From Saccharicrinis sp963666825 (GTDB lineage: Bacteria; Bacteroidota; Bacteroidia; Bacteroidales; Marinilabiliaceae): a stretch of DNA of 64,000 bases. The position numbers and the translations under genes were made by a program. The first letter of the stretch is position 1. The number at the start of each line of letters is the position of its first letter. The notes below the pieces were generated by a model. It saw only the letters and a program-made list of their open reading frames with translations. It searched no databases and was not told the DNA's origin. The stretch spans positions 4,092,001-4,156,000 of the forward strand of contig OY763044.2 in assembly GCA_963666825.2 (NCBI GenBank), read 5' to 3'. Shown piece after piece: positions 20,570 through 29,139 of this stretch.

Positions 20570-20932
20570 CTATAAATTTTCAGAACTTATATTCTTGTCT
20601 TTTGATTTATCCTTCGCATCCTTATCAAGCCTGCTTTCATTATCTTCATTATCCATATAAGGCTTCATCGAATCTTCCTCAGTCAAAGATTGTCTTACAT
20701 CTTTCACATGCGCTTCTATATCTCTTTTACTTTCTTCTAAATCCCTTTTAAAATCATCAGCCTCCACTTTCAGCTCTCTTTTAATTTCGTCAGTTGCTTT
20801 CTGAAACTCACGTAATCCTTTACCTAACATACGAGCAAAATCCGGAATCTTATCTGCTCCAAACAATAGTAAAACAGCAAGAAATACCAATATAATTTCG
20901 GAACCACCCATACCTAAAAATGAAAAATACAT
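20570..20932 (-). CDS. tatA: Twin-arginine translocase subunit TatA/TatE
   Basis: TatA multimers form the protein-conducting part of the Tat pathway, which exports folded proteins. The 120 residues show one N-terminal membrane helix (GGSEIILVFLAVLLLFGADKIP) with the FG hinge, an amphipathic helix (DFARMLGKGLREFQKATDEIKRELK) and a long charged tail with coiled-coil character, as is usual in Bacteroidota. No tatC is adjacent. A TATCTTTG box at 20963-20956, 24 nt upstream, probably starts transcription of this gene and those after it. Confidence 0.92.
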   Translation of the reverse strand: MYFSFLGMGGSEIILVFLAVLLLFGADKIPDFARMLGKGLREFQKATDEIKRELKVEADDFKRDLEESKRDIEAHVKDVRQSLTEEDSMKPYMDNEDNESRLDKDAKDKSKDKNISSENL

Positions 20933-20955
20933 AAAACAATTACTACAATATCATT

Positions 20956-20963
20956 CAAAGATA
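20956..20963 (-). promoter_or_regulatory. Candidate -7 box of tatA operon
   Basis: TATCTTTG on the minus strand matches TAnnTTTG and ends 24 nt before the tatA start codon. A -33 TTTG is not found at the normal distance because the secDF terminator occupies that place. Confidence 0.5.
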
Positions 20964-20974
20964 ACAAAAACAAA

Positions 20975-21006
20975 ACACCCTTTAAACTCAAAGGTTTAAA
21001 GGGTGT
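20975..21006 (-). terminator. Terminator of secDF
   Basis: A 13-bp perfect stem, ACACCCTTTAAAC with GTTTAAAGGGTGT, with a 6-nt loop, is followed on the minus strand by TTTTGTTTTTG. It lies 25 nt beyond the secDF stop. Confidence 0.85.
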
Positions 21007-21030
21007 CAAAAAATATCTTAATTGAAAAGC

Positions 21031-24018
21031 TTATTTCTTCGCTTTTCTTTTAGCTCTACCATCAATTACAGAGAAAGCAATTGGAGTTGCAATAAATAAT
21101 GATGAATATGTACCAACAACAACACCAATTAATAATGCAAATACGAATCCTTGAATTGTTTCTCCTCCAAATAAGAAGATTACTAGTAATACAACAAAAG
21201 TAGTTAACGATGTATTTAACGTACGACTAATAGTTGAGTTCAACGCTGAATCTACTACAGAATTTCTATCTCTTTTTGGATGTAAACCTAAATACTCTCT
21301 GATACGGTCAAATACAACCACGGTATCATTAATTGAATATCCAATTACAGTTAAGATTGCTGCGATAAAGGCCTGGTCAATTTCTAAACTAAATGGAACT
21401 ACTTTATACAATAAAGAGAACACACCTAACACAACCAATACATCATGTACTAAGGCTACCAATGCACCTAAACCATACTCCCAATTACGGAAACGAATTA
21501 AGATATATAAGAATATTACAAGTAATGAGAATGCAATTGAATAATATGCTTTAGTTTTGATATCTGTTGCAATTGTAGGTCCAACTTTTTGTGAACTCAT
21601 TCTATAATCACTTACAAAATCATCAAAGCTAACATTTGCTCCCATATATGATTTTAAACCGTTATATAGTTTTTGTTCAATTGCGTTATCAACATCCTCA
21701 CCAGCTTCGTCAACCATGTAGTTTGTTGCCACTCTAACCTGATTGTCACCACCGAAAGTTTTCACTTCAACATGAGCACCTTCAAATTCGTCAGCTAAAG
21801 ACTTTTGAATATCTGTTGCAGATACGTCATCCTGGAAACGAACCACATAAGTTCTACCCCCAGAGAAATCAATACCTGACTTTAATCCCTGAGTTGCTAA
21901 AGATCCGATACCGAATAAAATAACAACACCTGAGATGATATAGAATAAGTTTCTCTTCTCTAAAAACTTCACTTTAGTATTTTTCATAAATCCTAAAGTA
22001 AGAGAGTTACCAAATTTGATATCAGAGTTTTTATTCAACATTCTTTCGAAAATCAATCTTGTAATAAAGATTGCAGAGAAGAATGAAGTAGCAATACCAA
22101 TCATTAAAGTAGTAGCAAAACCTTTAATTGGTCCTGTACCAAATAAGAATAAAATTAAACCAGTAAGGAAAGTTGTTACGTTAGAGTCAATAATTGCTGA
22201 AAATGCATTTTTATAACCATCAGTAACCGCAAGTTTAACTCCTTTTCCAGCAGATAACTCTTCCCTGATACGTTCATAAATAAGTACGTTCGCATCCACC
22301 GACATACCGATTGTTAATACAATACCGGCGATACCAGGAAGTGTTAACACAGCTCCAAAAGATGCTAAAACACCTAAGATAAAGAACATATTAGCTAATA
22401 ACGCTAAATCGGATACTGCTCCAGCTTTAAAACCATAATAAAATATCATGTAAGCAAGTACCACAAGGAAAGCCCAGGCAAATGACGACAATCCTGAATT
22501 AACAGCTTCCTGACCAAGTGATGGTCCAACCACTGTATCTTCAACAATTCTTGCAGGAGCAGGAAGTTTACCAGACTTAAGAATGTTAGCTAAATCCTCC
22601 GCTTCTTTTGCATCAAAGTCACCAGTAATAGAACTGCTTCCTCCACTAATTTCAGTATTAACAGTTGGATAACTATATACGTAACCATCTAAAACAACAG
22701 CTACACTTTTACCAATATTTGCTTTTGTTAATCGAGCCCATACATTAGCTCCCTCAGCATTCATTCTCATGCTAACTTCATATCCACCCTGACTGGTAAC
22801 AGATTTGCTAGCATTTGTAATTACATCACCTTCAAGAGGAGCTCTTCCATCATGAGTAGATACTTTAATAGCAATTAACTCATAAATTTCCTGCTTACTC
22901 ATAGTTCCGTCTTCCAACTCTCTTTGAGGAAGAGGTTTAACGCCCCACATGAATTTTACATTCTTAGGAAATAAAGCTTTCACCTGATCCATCTGTAAAT
23001 AAGCATTTACTTTTGATGTATCTTGTACTAAAGCATAACCAACAAGTGGTCCTTTTTGACGTTGTGAAGGTTGTAATACTGAGAATAATGATTTTTGCGA
23101 CTGTTGAGATAGAGAATCTACTTTAGTACTATCAGATTCAATAGCACTTAAAAGACCTTCTGCACCATCCTTAGATTCAGCAATTTCTTTTACAGCTGTA
23201 TCTTCTGAAGGCTCTTCAGTTTTAGTTAAAACTTCTTTTGCTTTTTCAATCTCAACAACTTTATTATTTGCAGCAATTAAATTACTTACTAATTCTGACA
23301 ACTCATAAGTTTCCCAAAATTCAAGACTTGCAGTTCCCTGAAGTAATTTACGAACCCTTTGTGGATCTTTAATACCAGGAAGCTCAACAAGTACACGACC
23401 TGCTTTTTCCAGTTTTTGAATATTTGGCTGAGTTACTCCAAAGCGGTCAATACGAGTACGTAGAATATTAAACGCATTATCGATTGCACTTTGCGATTCA
23501 GTTCTAATTACTTTTAAAACTTCTTCGTTTGAAGTATTATAATCAATTTTTCCTTTTAACTCAACTGTATTAAAAATTGCAGCTAAACGAGCTTCAGAAT
23601 CTAATTCTGTAAAAGCTTTATAGAATAAAGTAATAAAATCTTCTGATGAAGACTTTTCTTTCTGCTCAGCAATTTGTAAAGCTTCGTTAAAAGTGTTATC
23701 TGAATTATAATTAGATAAAGCTTTTAAAATATCAGCAACTTTCACCTCAAGAATAAGGTTCATACCTCCTTTAAGGTCAAGACCAAAGTTGATTTCTTTT
23801 TCTTTACACTCTTTGTACGTGTACTTTCTTCCGAAAAAATTATAAATCGGCTCATTTGCAACCGAATCCAAATAATTTATTTCAACTTGCGGATCTCCAT
23901 TTGCTATTTCTTTTGCCTTATTCTCTTCCTGTCTGGTTTGATAAGTAAATATCAACTGATATAAACTTACTAAAGCTAGTAGGATGGCAAAAACTCTGAT
24001 CGCTCCTTTGTTTTGCAT
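21031..24018 (-). CDS. secDF: Fused protein translocase subunits SecD and SecF
   Basis: The 995-residue protein joins SecD (about 1-600) and SecF (about 640-995), as is normal in Bacteroidota. SecDF uses the proton gradient to pull secreted proteins out of SecYEG. The SecD part has an N-terminal helix, the motif GLDLKGGMNLILEV, FGVTQPNIQKLEKAGRVLVELPG and the DFDAKEAEDLANILKSGKLPAP region; the SecF part has GIDFSGGRTYVVRF and YSINDTVVVFDRIRE. Twelve membrane helices are expected. A Ser/Glu/Lys-rich insert of about 90 residues lies in the SecD periplasmic region. The gene is alone, with a terminator after it and a TATATTTG box upstream. Confidence 0.97.
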   Translation of the reverse strand: MQNKGAIRVFAILLALVSLYQLIFTYQTRQEENKAKEIANGDPQVEINYLDSVANEPIYNFFGRKYTYKECKEKEINFGLDLKGGMNLILEVKVADILKALSNYNSDNTFNEALQIAEQKEKSSSEDFITLFYKAFTELDSEARLAAIFNTVELKGKIDYNTSNEEVLKVIRTESQSAIDNAFNILRTRIDRFGVTQPNIQKLEKAGRVLVELPGIKDPQRVRKLLQGTASLEFWETYELSELVSNLIAANNKVVEIEKAKEVLTKTEEPSEDTAVKEIAESKDGAEGLLSAIESDSTKVDSLSQQSQKSLFSVLQPSQRQKGPLVGYALVQDTSKVNAYLQMDQVKALFPKNVKFMWGVKPLPQRELEDGTMSKQEIYELIAIKVSTHDGRAPLEGDVITNASKSVTSQGGYEVSMRMNAEGANVWARLTKANIGKSVAVVLDGYVYSYPTVNTEISGGSSSITGDFDAKEAEDLANILKSGKLPAPARIVEDTVVGPSLGQEAVNSGLSSFAWAFLVVLAYMIFYYGFKAGAVSDLALLANMFFILGVLASFGAVLTLPGIAGIVLTIGMSVDANVLIYERIREELSAGKGVKLAVTDGYKNAFSAIIDSNVTTFLTGLILFLFGTGPIKGFATTLMIGIATSFFSAIFITRLIFERMLNKNSDIKFGNSLTLGFMKNTKVKFLEKRNLFYIISGVVILFGIGSLATQGLKSGIDFSGGRTYVVRFQDDVSATDIQKSLADEFEGAHVEVKTFGGDNQVRVATNYMVDEAGEDVDNAIEQKLYNGLKSYMGANVSFDDFVSDYRMSSQKVGPTIATDIKTKAYYSIAFSLLVIFLYILIRFRNWEYGLGALVALVHDVLVVLGVFSLLYKVVPFSLEIDQAFIAAILTVIGYSINDTVVVFDRIREYLGLHPKRDRNSVVDSALNSTISRTLNTSLTTFVVLLVIFLFGGETIQGFVFALLIGVVVGTYSSLFIATPIAFSVIDGRAKRKAKK

Positions 24019-24072
24019 CTGTACTTATGATTTTATTTATTTGTCAATTAAATTTGATTTTCTTGAATTGCG

Positions 24073-24080
24073 CAAATATA
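24073..24080 (-). promoter_or_regulatory. Candidate -7 box of secDF
   Basis: TATATTTG on the minus strand, 55 nt upstream of the secDF start. A matching -33 element is not evident. Confidence 0.45.
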
Positions 24081-24238
24081 TTGTTTTTTTTTAGAATAAC
24101 CAGTGAACTTTAGCATCCAATTGAAAAATCACATTTTCTGTTCAATACTAACACATTAGGGCAATACGACACAAGCAGACCACACTTTAGTCCACTAAAA
24201 CTTATTCTTTTAGCAATCAAAAACTTATAGAATTAAAA

Positions 24239-26692
24239 CTAAACATCCAATTCACTTTCCTCAGGTAAATTCTTTAATGCTCTGATTGAATGTGTTAGTA
24301 TTATTAAAAATGAAAGTCCAAACAACAATAATCCAACGCCCAACATTACAAAAACAGGCATTCTGCTATAGTAAGCAAATCCGTTTAACCACAATTGAAG
24401 CACAAAATAAGCCAATGGTATGGCCACAATAATACCTGTCATTAAAAATTGACCAATATCTAAAAATAATTCATTAAAAATATTTACATGCGATGCGCCC
24501 AGTATTCTCTTCACGTGAAAATCACTTGTTTTCAATTCGCTTACATAGGTAGTAAAGGCACGTATACCAAGCCAGGCTACAAATAAGGACAATATTGAAA
24601 ACAATACAATAATTTTCAATACGATATGCTCCTCTTCGAGATTCTTACTTAACAATGCATCCAACATTTCATATTCAAAAGGCTCTCCCTCTGTATTAGC
24701 ATCCCAATATTCTGATATCCTGGATATAGTTTTTTCCTGGGAAACTTTATCGGAGATTCTTATCAACAAATTTTCATATGGACTACCTTTGGGCAACTGC
24801 ATTAACACCAGTGGACGAACAGGATATTGAACAGGTTCAAAATGAAAATCTTTAGAAACACCTGAAATCGAAAAACCATAGTCCCATTTTGTTGATGAAG
24901 CATAATTAATCTTCATACCTAAAGGTTTGGTAAAATTAAGATAGGACTTGGTAGATGCTGTAATAACAATATCATGAGACATTTTTTCATCAGACTCCTC
25001 CCAAACCTCACCAGCAATAAAGTTCACCTCTAACAATTTCAAAAAATCTTTTTCAACATAGTTATATGGCAATAAAGCAAGCTTTTCTCCTGATTTACTC
25101 AAATATTTAAAAGATGTAAGAGGGGCAACCTTACCAATCATAAACTTACTGGCTGAAACGTCAATAACACCCGGAATGGACGATAGCTTTCTTTTAATTT
25201 CATTAAAATCTTTACCCAACGCATGCCCTCTCTCAACTACTACAATATTCTTACTATTAAATCCCAGATCTATATTTTCAAGAAACTTTATATTCCAATA
25301 CATACCTAATGCCAGAATAACCAGAAAAGTAGCTACTAAAATTTGCCCTCCTGCAAGAAAACCTCGCATTAACATACTTTTCTTTCCTAAAGCTGTTCCC
25401 TGATTAAAAATATCAACTTCATTATATCTCGAAAATGAATATGCCGGATAAATCCCAGATATCAATCCTATCATAACCGTTAGTCCGGTAACATAGAGTA
25501 ATTCTATACGACCCTCTAACATGTTTAAATGCAAATCAAGATTAAACAAAAAGTTAAATCCCGGTAACAAAAGCTCTACTAAAACAAGTCCTATAAACAA
25601 TGCTATAAAACTGTATGTAATGGCCTCTGTTACAAATTGAATATACAGATCTTTATTATTAACCCCGGTAATTTTTCTAACACCTATTTCCTGGACCCTT
25701 TTGGAGGCTCTGGCAGTAGTAAGATTAATAAAATTTATGGATGTAATAATTAACACAAAAACCGCAATAGACATAAAAAGAACCACATAAATATATTTTG
25801 AATTTGGTTCCAATTCATTTTCCAAATTTGATTGAAGGTGTATGTCAGATATACCTTGTAATTTAAATCTAACGGATTTAATCCCTTCCGACAAAGAACT
25901 TTCTTCCTTATCCTGGAATTCCAATAGGTGGTTATGTATAATTACATCTACTTTTTCAGCAATTCTCTTTGTTAAACCTAAAGTATCTTTAGCTATAATA
26001 TAGGTATACTGATCCAACTGCAACCAATTTTTGTTCAACTCCTCATAGCCATCACCATTATTCTTCCCTTTATATAATTTGCTTATAGAACTATAAGAGG
26101 CTATAAAATCACAGTGAATATGTGAATTGGGCGGAAAATCTTCGCATATTCCTGAAACATAAAAAACAAGTCCGTTATCTAATATTATTTCTTTACCTAA
26201 AGGATCTTCATTCTCAAAGTACTTATGAGCAATACTTTTACTAATAACAACATCTTCATGCGATGACAGTAAATCATCCTTAGTACTGGCAATAATCTCT
26301 AAATTAAAAACCTTAAAAAAAGAGGTATCTGCATAATAAAAATTATCCTCATTAAATTTCTTATTCTCATAAGAAACCAGCTTATTACTCCCTCTTATTA
26401 ATCTTACAGAAGCCGTAACTTCACTAAATTCGTTTAATAAATAATTGGATAAAGGCCTGGGAGTAACTGCACTTCTAAAATAGTTATCTCCAATTACCCC
26501 TTCCGTAATAACTCTGTAGGTATTTTTATAATTCGAAAGGTGCCTGTCATAGTTTAATTCATTTCGCACATATAACAATACAATAATACTTATTGTAATA
26601 CCTACTGAAAGGCCAATAACATTTATTATCGCATCAGAACGAAAACGAAAAAGTGAACGTACAGCTATTTTTATATTTCTGAAAACACCCAT
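24239..26692 (-). CDS. MacB/FtsX-type ABC transporter permease
   Basis: An 817-residue permease of the large Bacteroidota type with two MacB-like halves. Each half has an N-terminal helix (SDAIINVIGLSVGITISIIVLLYV; MRGFLAGGQILVATFLVILALGM), a large periplasmic domain and FtsX-type helices (FVLIITSINFINLTTARASKRVQEIGVRKITG; ILFSILSLFVAWLGIRAFTTYV). Such transporters do not move substrate through the membrane like classical importers; they use ATP to work on periplasmic or envelope substrates, including antimicrobial peptides. The substrate is unknown. The start lies four bases after the stop of the ATPase gene, so both form one operon, divergent from the two-component genes at 27766. Confidence 0.92.
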   Translation of the reverse strand: MGVFRNIKIAVRSLFRFRSDAIINVIGLSVGITISIIVLLYVRNELNYDRHLSNYKNTYRVITEGVIGDNYFRSAVTPRPLSNYLLNEFSEVTASVRLIRGSNKLVSYENKKFNEDNFYYADTSFFKVFNLEIIASTKDDLLSSHEDVVISKSIAHKYFENEDPLGKEIILDNGLVFYVSGICEDFPPNSHIHCDFIASYSSISKLYKGKNNGDGYEELNKNWLQLDQYTYIIAKDTLGLTKRIAEKVDVIIHNHLLEFQDKEESSLSEGIKSVRFKLQGISDIHLQSNLENELEPNSKYIYVVLFMSIAVFVLIITSINFINLTTARASKRVQEIGVRKITGVNNKDLYIQFVTEAITYSFIALFIGLVLVELLLPGFNFLFNLDLHLNMLEGRIELLYVTGLTVMIGLISGIYPAYSFSRYNEVDIFNQGTALGKKSMLMRGFLAGGQILVATFLVILALGMYWNIKFLENIDLGFNSKNIVVVERGHALGKDFNEIKRKLSSIPGVIDVSASKFMIGKVAPLTSFKYLSKSGEKLALLPYNYVEKDFLKLLEVNFIAGEVWEESDEKMSHDIVITASTKSYLNFTKPLGMKINYASSTKWDYGFSISGVSKDFHFEPVQYPVRPLVLMQLPKGSPYENLLIRISDKVSQEKTISRISEYWDANTEGEPFEYEMLDALLSKNLEEEHIVLKIIVLFSILSLFVAWLGIRAFTTYVSELKTSDFHVKRILGASHVNIFNELFLDIGQFLMTGIIVAIPLAYFVLQLWLNGFAYYSRMPVFVMLGVGLLLFGLSFLIILTHSIRALKNLPEESELDV

Positions 26693-26696
26693 CTAA

Positions 26697-27374
26697 TTAC
26701 TTCATTATATTCTCTCTAACCAAATGTCCATCGAACAACTGAACTACTTTTTGACTTTTAGTAGCAACACTTTTTGAATGTGTAAATAACAATATAGTTA
26801 TGCCCGTTTCATTGAGTACATTTAATATACTTAAAATCTCTTCTCCTTCTGTTGAATTTAATTTTCCGGTAGGTTCGTCTGCAATTATCAATAAAGGATT
26901 TGACACAATGGCTCTGGCTATTGCAACCTTTTGTCTTTCAAGCATTGTTAAGTCTTTAGGAAAATACTTTTTCCTATGCATTAAATTAAGTTCATTTAAT
27001 ACCTCTATCACCCTCTTTTTCCGATTCGATTTCTTTTCTTTACGATAAATCAATGGAAGCTCAATATTCTCATAAACGGTTAGTTCCTCAATCAACCGAG
27101 GATCACTAAATAAATAGCCCATCCTTGCTTTACGATACTCAAGACGCTGTCTATCATCCATTTTAACAACAGACTGCCCGTCCATAATTAAATCTCCTGA
27201 TGATGGACATTCCAATAAACCAAATAAATTAACCAGGCTTGTCTTACCACTACCTGACGGCCCATAAAATGAAACATAATCTCCTTTTTCGATAAAGAGG
27301 TTTATATTATATAAGGCTTTATAAACCACTTCACCAGACCTGTACTCCTTCGATATATCGATTGCCTGTATCAT
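26697..27374 (-). CDS. ABC transporter ATP-binding protein with degenerate motifs
   Basis: A 225-residue ATPase of the MacB/LolD group, partner of the permease that follows after four bases. Walker A (GPSGSGKTS, 38-46), Walker B (LLIIADEPTGKL) and the switch His (LLFTHSKS) are intact. Two motifs are unusual: the Q-loop, normally with Gln, reads MGYLFSDPRL, with Ser at 91; and the ABC signature, normally LSGGQ or LSGGE, reads LTMLERQK at 143-150. The signature serine and both glycines contact the ATP bound by the other subunit, so hydrolysis may be slow or need a different partner. The reading frame is otherwise clean, so this is not a decaying gene. Confidence 0.88.
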   Translation of the reverse strand: MIQAIDISKEYRSGEVVYKALYNINLFIEKGDYVSFYGPSGSGKTSLVNLFGLLECPSSGDLIMDGQSVVKMDDRQRLEYRKARMGYLFSDPRLIEELTVYENIELPLIYRKEKKSNRKKRVIEVLNELNLMHRKKYFPKDLTMLERQKVAIARAIVSNPLLIIADEPTGKLNSTEGEEILSILNVLNETGITILLFTHSKSVATKSQKVVQLFDGHLVRENIMK

Positions 27375-27765
27375 TCTACTTTCTATTATCTTTAACTTAA
27401 AACTCCCCTATCTATTCTACAAATGTACGGTTTTGAAACACACCATGTCCGAATACGAACACAATATTAACAGTTATTTTATATTACTTCTGTCAAATAT
27501 TGAATATTAAAAACAACTCACCACACCACTAAATAGCTGTATTTCTTAATCTTAACAACTCCACCTACACATTAAACATTTCAACCTACATTCTTCTTTA
27601 CCTAATTTTCAATCCATTTATTATGCCAACCCCTTTAAGCCCTTATAATCAAACACATTACACATTCGGCATTTTTTTTGATTGACCTCCACACATCTTA
27701 AAGTGTTCGAAATAGAACATTTAATTGTTGAAAACATTATATTTATAAAATAAAACTCTTTTCCT
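27375..27765. promoter_or_regulatory. Divergent control region between ABC exporter and two-component system
   Basis: This 391-nt region has no gene. It contains the inverted repeat TGTTC-GAAATA-GAACA at 27704-27719, about 46 nt before the response-regulator start, a candidate operator. A copy of AACCTACATT (27583) is identical to one upstream of the NifA-like gene. A CGGCAT-N5-TTGA string at 27667-27681 resembles a -24/-12 promoter but lacks the key C at -12. The layout suggests the two-component system controls the exporter. Confidence 0.4.
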
Positions 27766-29139
27766 ATGGAGAAAAAATACGGAAGAATATTAGCTATAGA
27801 CGACAACGAAGATATATTATTTGCATTAAAGTTATTATTAAAACCTCATGTTGAGTTTGTAAAAACAGAATCAGACCCGACTAAAATCCCTGCTATTTTA
27901 AAAGATGACAGCTTTGATGTAATTCTTTTGGATATGAACTTTTCAAAAGATGCCATCAGTGGACAGGAAGGATTTCAATACTTACAGCAAATTCTTGACA
28001 TTGATCCATCAGCAGTTGTGTTATTTATAACCGCCTATGGAGATGTTGAAAAATCAGTAAAAGCAATTAAAGCAGGAGCTACTGACTTTATACTTAAACC
28101 CTGGCAAAATGAAAAAATTCTTGCCACGATATCTTCGGCCATCAAATTACGAAAATCAAGAAATGAAGTTCATGAACTAAAAGAAAAACAACATGAAATG
28201 AACACCATTCTTGATCAGCCTTTTTCAGACTTCATTGGAGTTTCGCCAGGTATGCGTCAGGTTTTTAACACGATTAGTAAAGTTGCAAAAACCGATGCCA
28301 ACGTTTTAATACTGGGAGAAAACGGAACAGGAAAAGAACTAGTAGCAAGAGCATTACACAGAAATTCACTTAGAAAAGACGAAGGGTTTGTAAGTGTTGA
28401 TTTAGGAGCCTTAAGTGAAACTCTTTTTGAAAGCGAACTCTTTGGTCATGTGAAGGGTGCTTTTACAGATGCTAAAGCTGATCGTCCGGGAAGATTTGAG
28501 CTCGCCAATAACGGAACCATTTTCCTAGATGAGATTGGAAACTTATCTCTTCCATTTCAGGCAAAATTATTAACAGTACTGGAAAGAAGAGAAGTAACAA
28601 GAGTTGGAGCCAACAAACCAAAACCTATCGACATAAGACTTATTAGTGCAACCAATATGCCACTAAGAGAAATGGCCGAAAAAGATGAATTCAGAATGGA
28701 TTTACTTTACAGACTAAACACTGTTGAAATTGAGTTACCTCCTTTAAGAGAGAGACCTGAAGACATCCCTGTTTTAGCTGATCATTTCTTAAGCATCTTT
28801 TCAAAAAAATACAAAAAGCCATCTAAGCTTTCGAAAAGTGCTCTTAATAAATTATCTCATTATCATTGGCCGGGGAATGTTAGAGAGTTCCAACATGTTC
28901 TTGAAAGAGCTGTTATTTTAGGGGATACTCCAACGCTTTCTCATGACGACCTTCAACTTTCGCCACAAAGATCATCTTCTGATGGATTCGAATTAGAAAC
29001 ATACAATCTGGAGGAAGTTGAAAAAACGATCATTGAGAAAGTATTAAGAATGAACAGAGGCAACATATCCAAGGCGTCTTCAGATCTTGGATTAACAAGA
29101 ACTTCACTATACCGAAGAATGGAAAAATATGGTTTATAA
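27766..29139 (+). CDS. Sigma-54-dependent response regulator (NtrC/AtoC type)
   Basis: The 457 residues comprise a receiver domain (about 5-125; phosphoacceptor Asp56 in LLLDMNF, conserved Lys in ILKPW), an AAA+ domain (about 155-385; Walker A GENGTGKE, Walker B GTIFLDEIGNL, HWPGNVREFQHVLERA) and a C-terminal Fis helix (GNISKASSDLGLTRTSLYRRMEKY). The loop that touches sigma-54, GAFTGA in NtrC, reads GAFTDA here, a variant I associate with other Bacteroidota regulators of this group. When phosphorylated by the kinase downstream it should activate sigma-54 promoters. The kinase start overlaps this gene by 11 nt. The divergent ABC exporter is a likely target. Confidence 0.94.
   Translation: MEKKYGRILAIDDNEDILFALKLLLKPHVEFVKTESDPTKIPAILKDDSFDVILLDMNFSKDAISGQEGFQYLQQILDIDPSAVVLFITAYGDVEKSVKAIKAGATDFILKPWQNEKILATISSAIKLRKSRNEVHELKEKQHEMNTILDQPFSDFIGVSPGMRQVFNTISKVAKTDANVLILGENGTGKELVARALHRNSLRKDEGFVSVDLGALSETLFESELFGHVKGAFTDAKADRPGRFELANNGTIFLDEIGNLSLPFQAKLLTVLERREVTRVGANKPKPIDIRLISATNMPLREMAEKDEFRMDLLYRLNTVEIELPPLRERPEDIPVLADHFLSIFSKKYKKPSKLSKSALNKLSHYHWPGNVREFQHVLERAVILGDTPTLSHDDLQLSPQRSSSDGFELETYNLEEVEKTIIEKVLRMNRGNISKASSDLGLTRTSLYRRMEKYGL

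Noticed and set aside
27667..27681. Sigma-54 promoter (CGGCAT-N5-TTGA) upstream of the response regulator
   Set aside because: The -12 GC, the most conserved part, reads GA, and the poly-T spacer makes a chance match likely.
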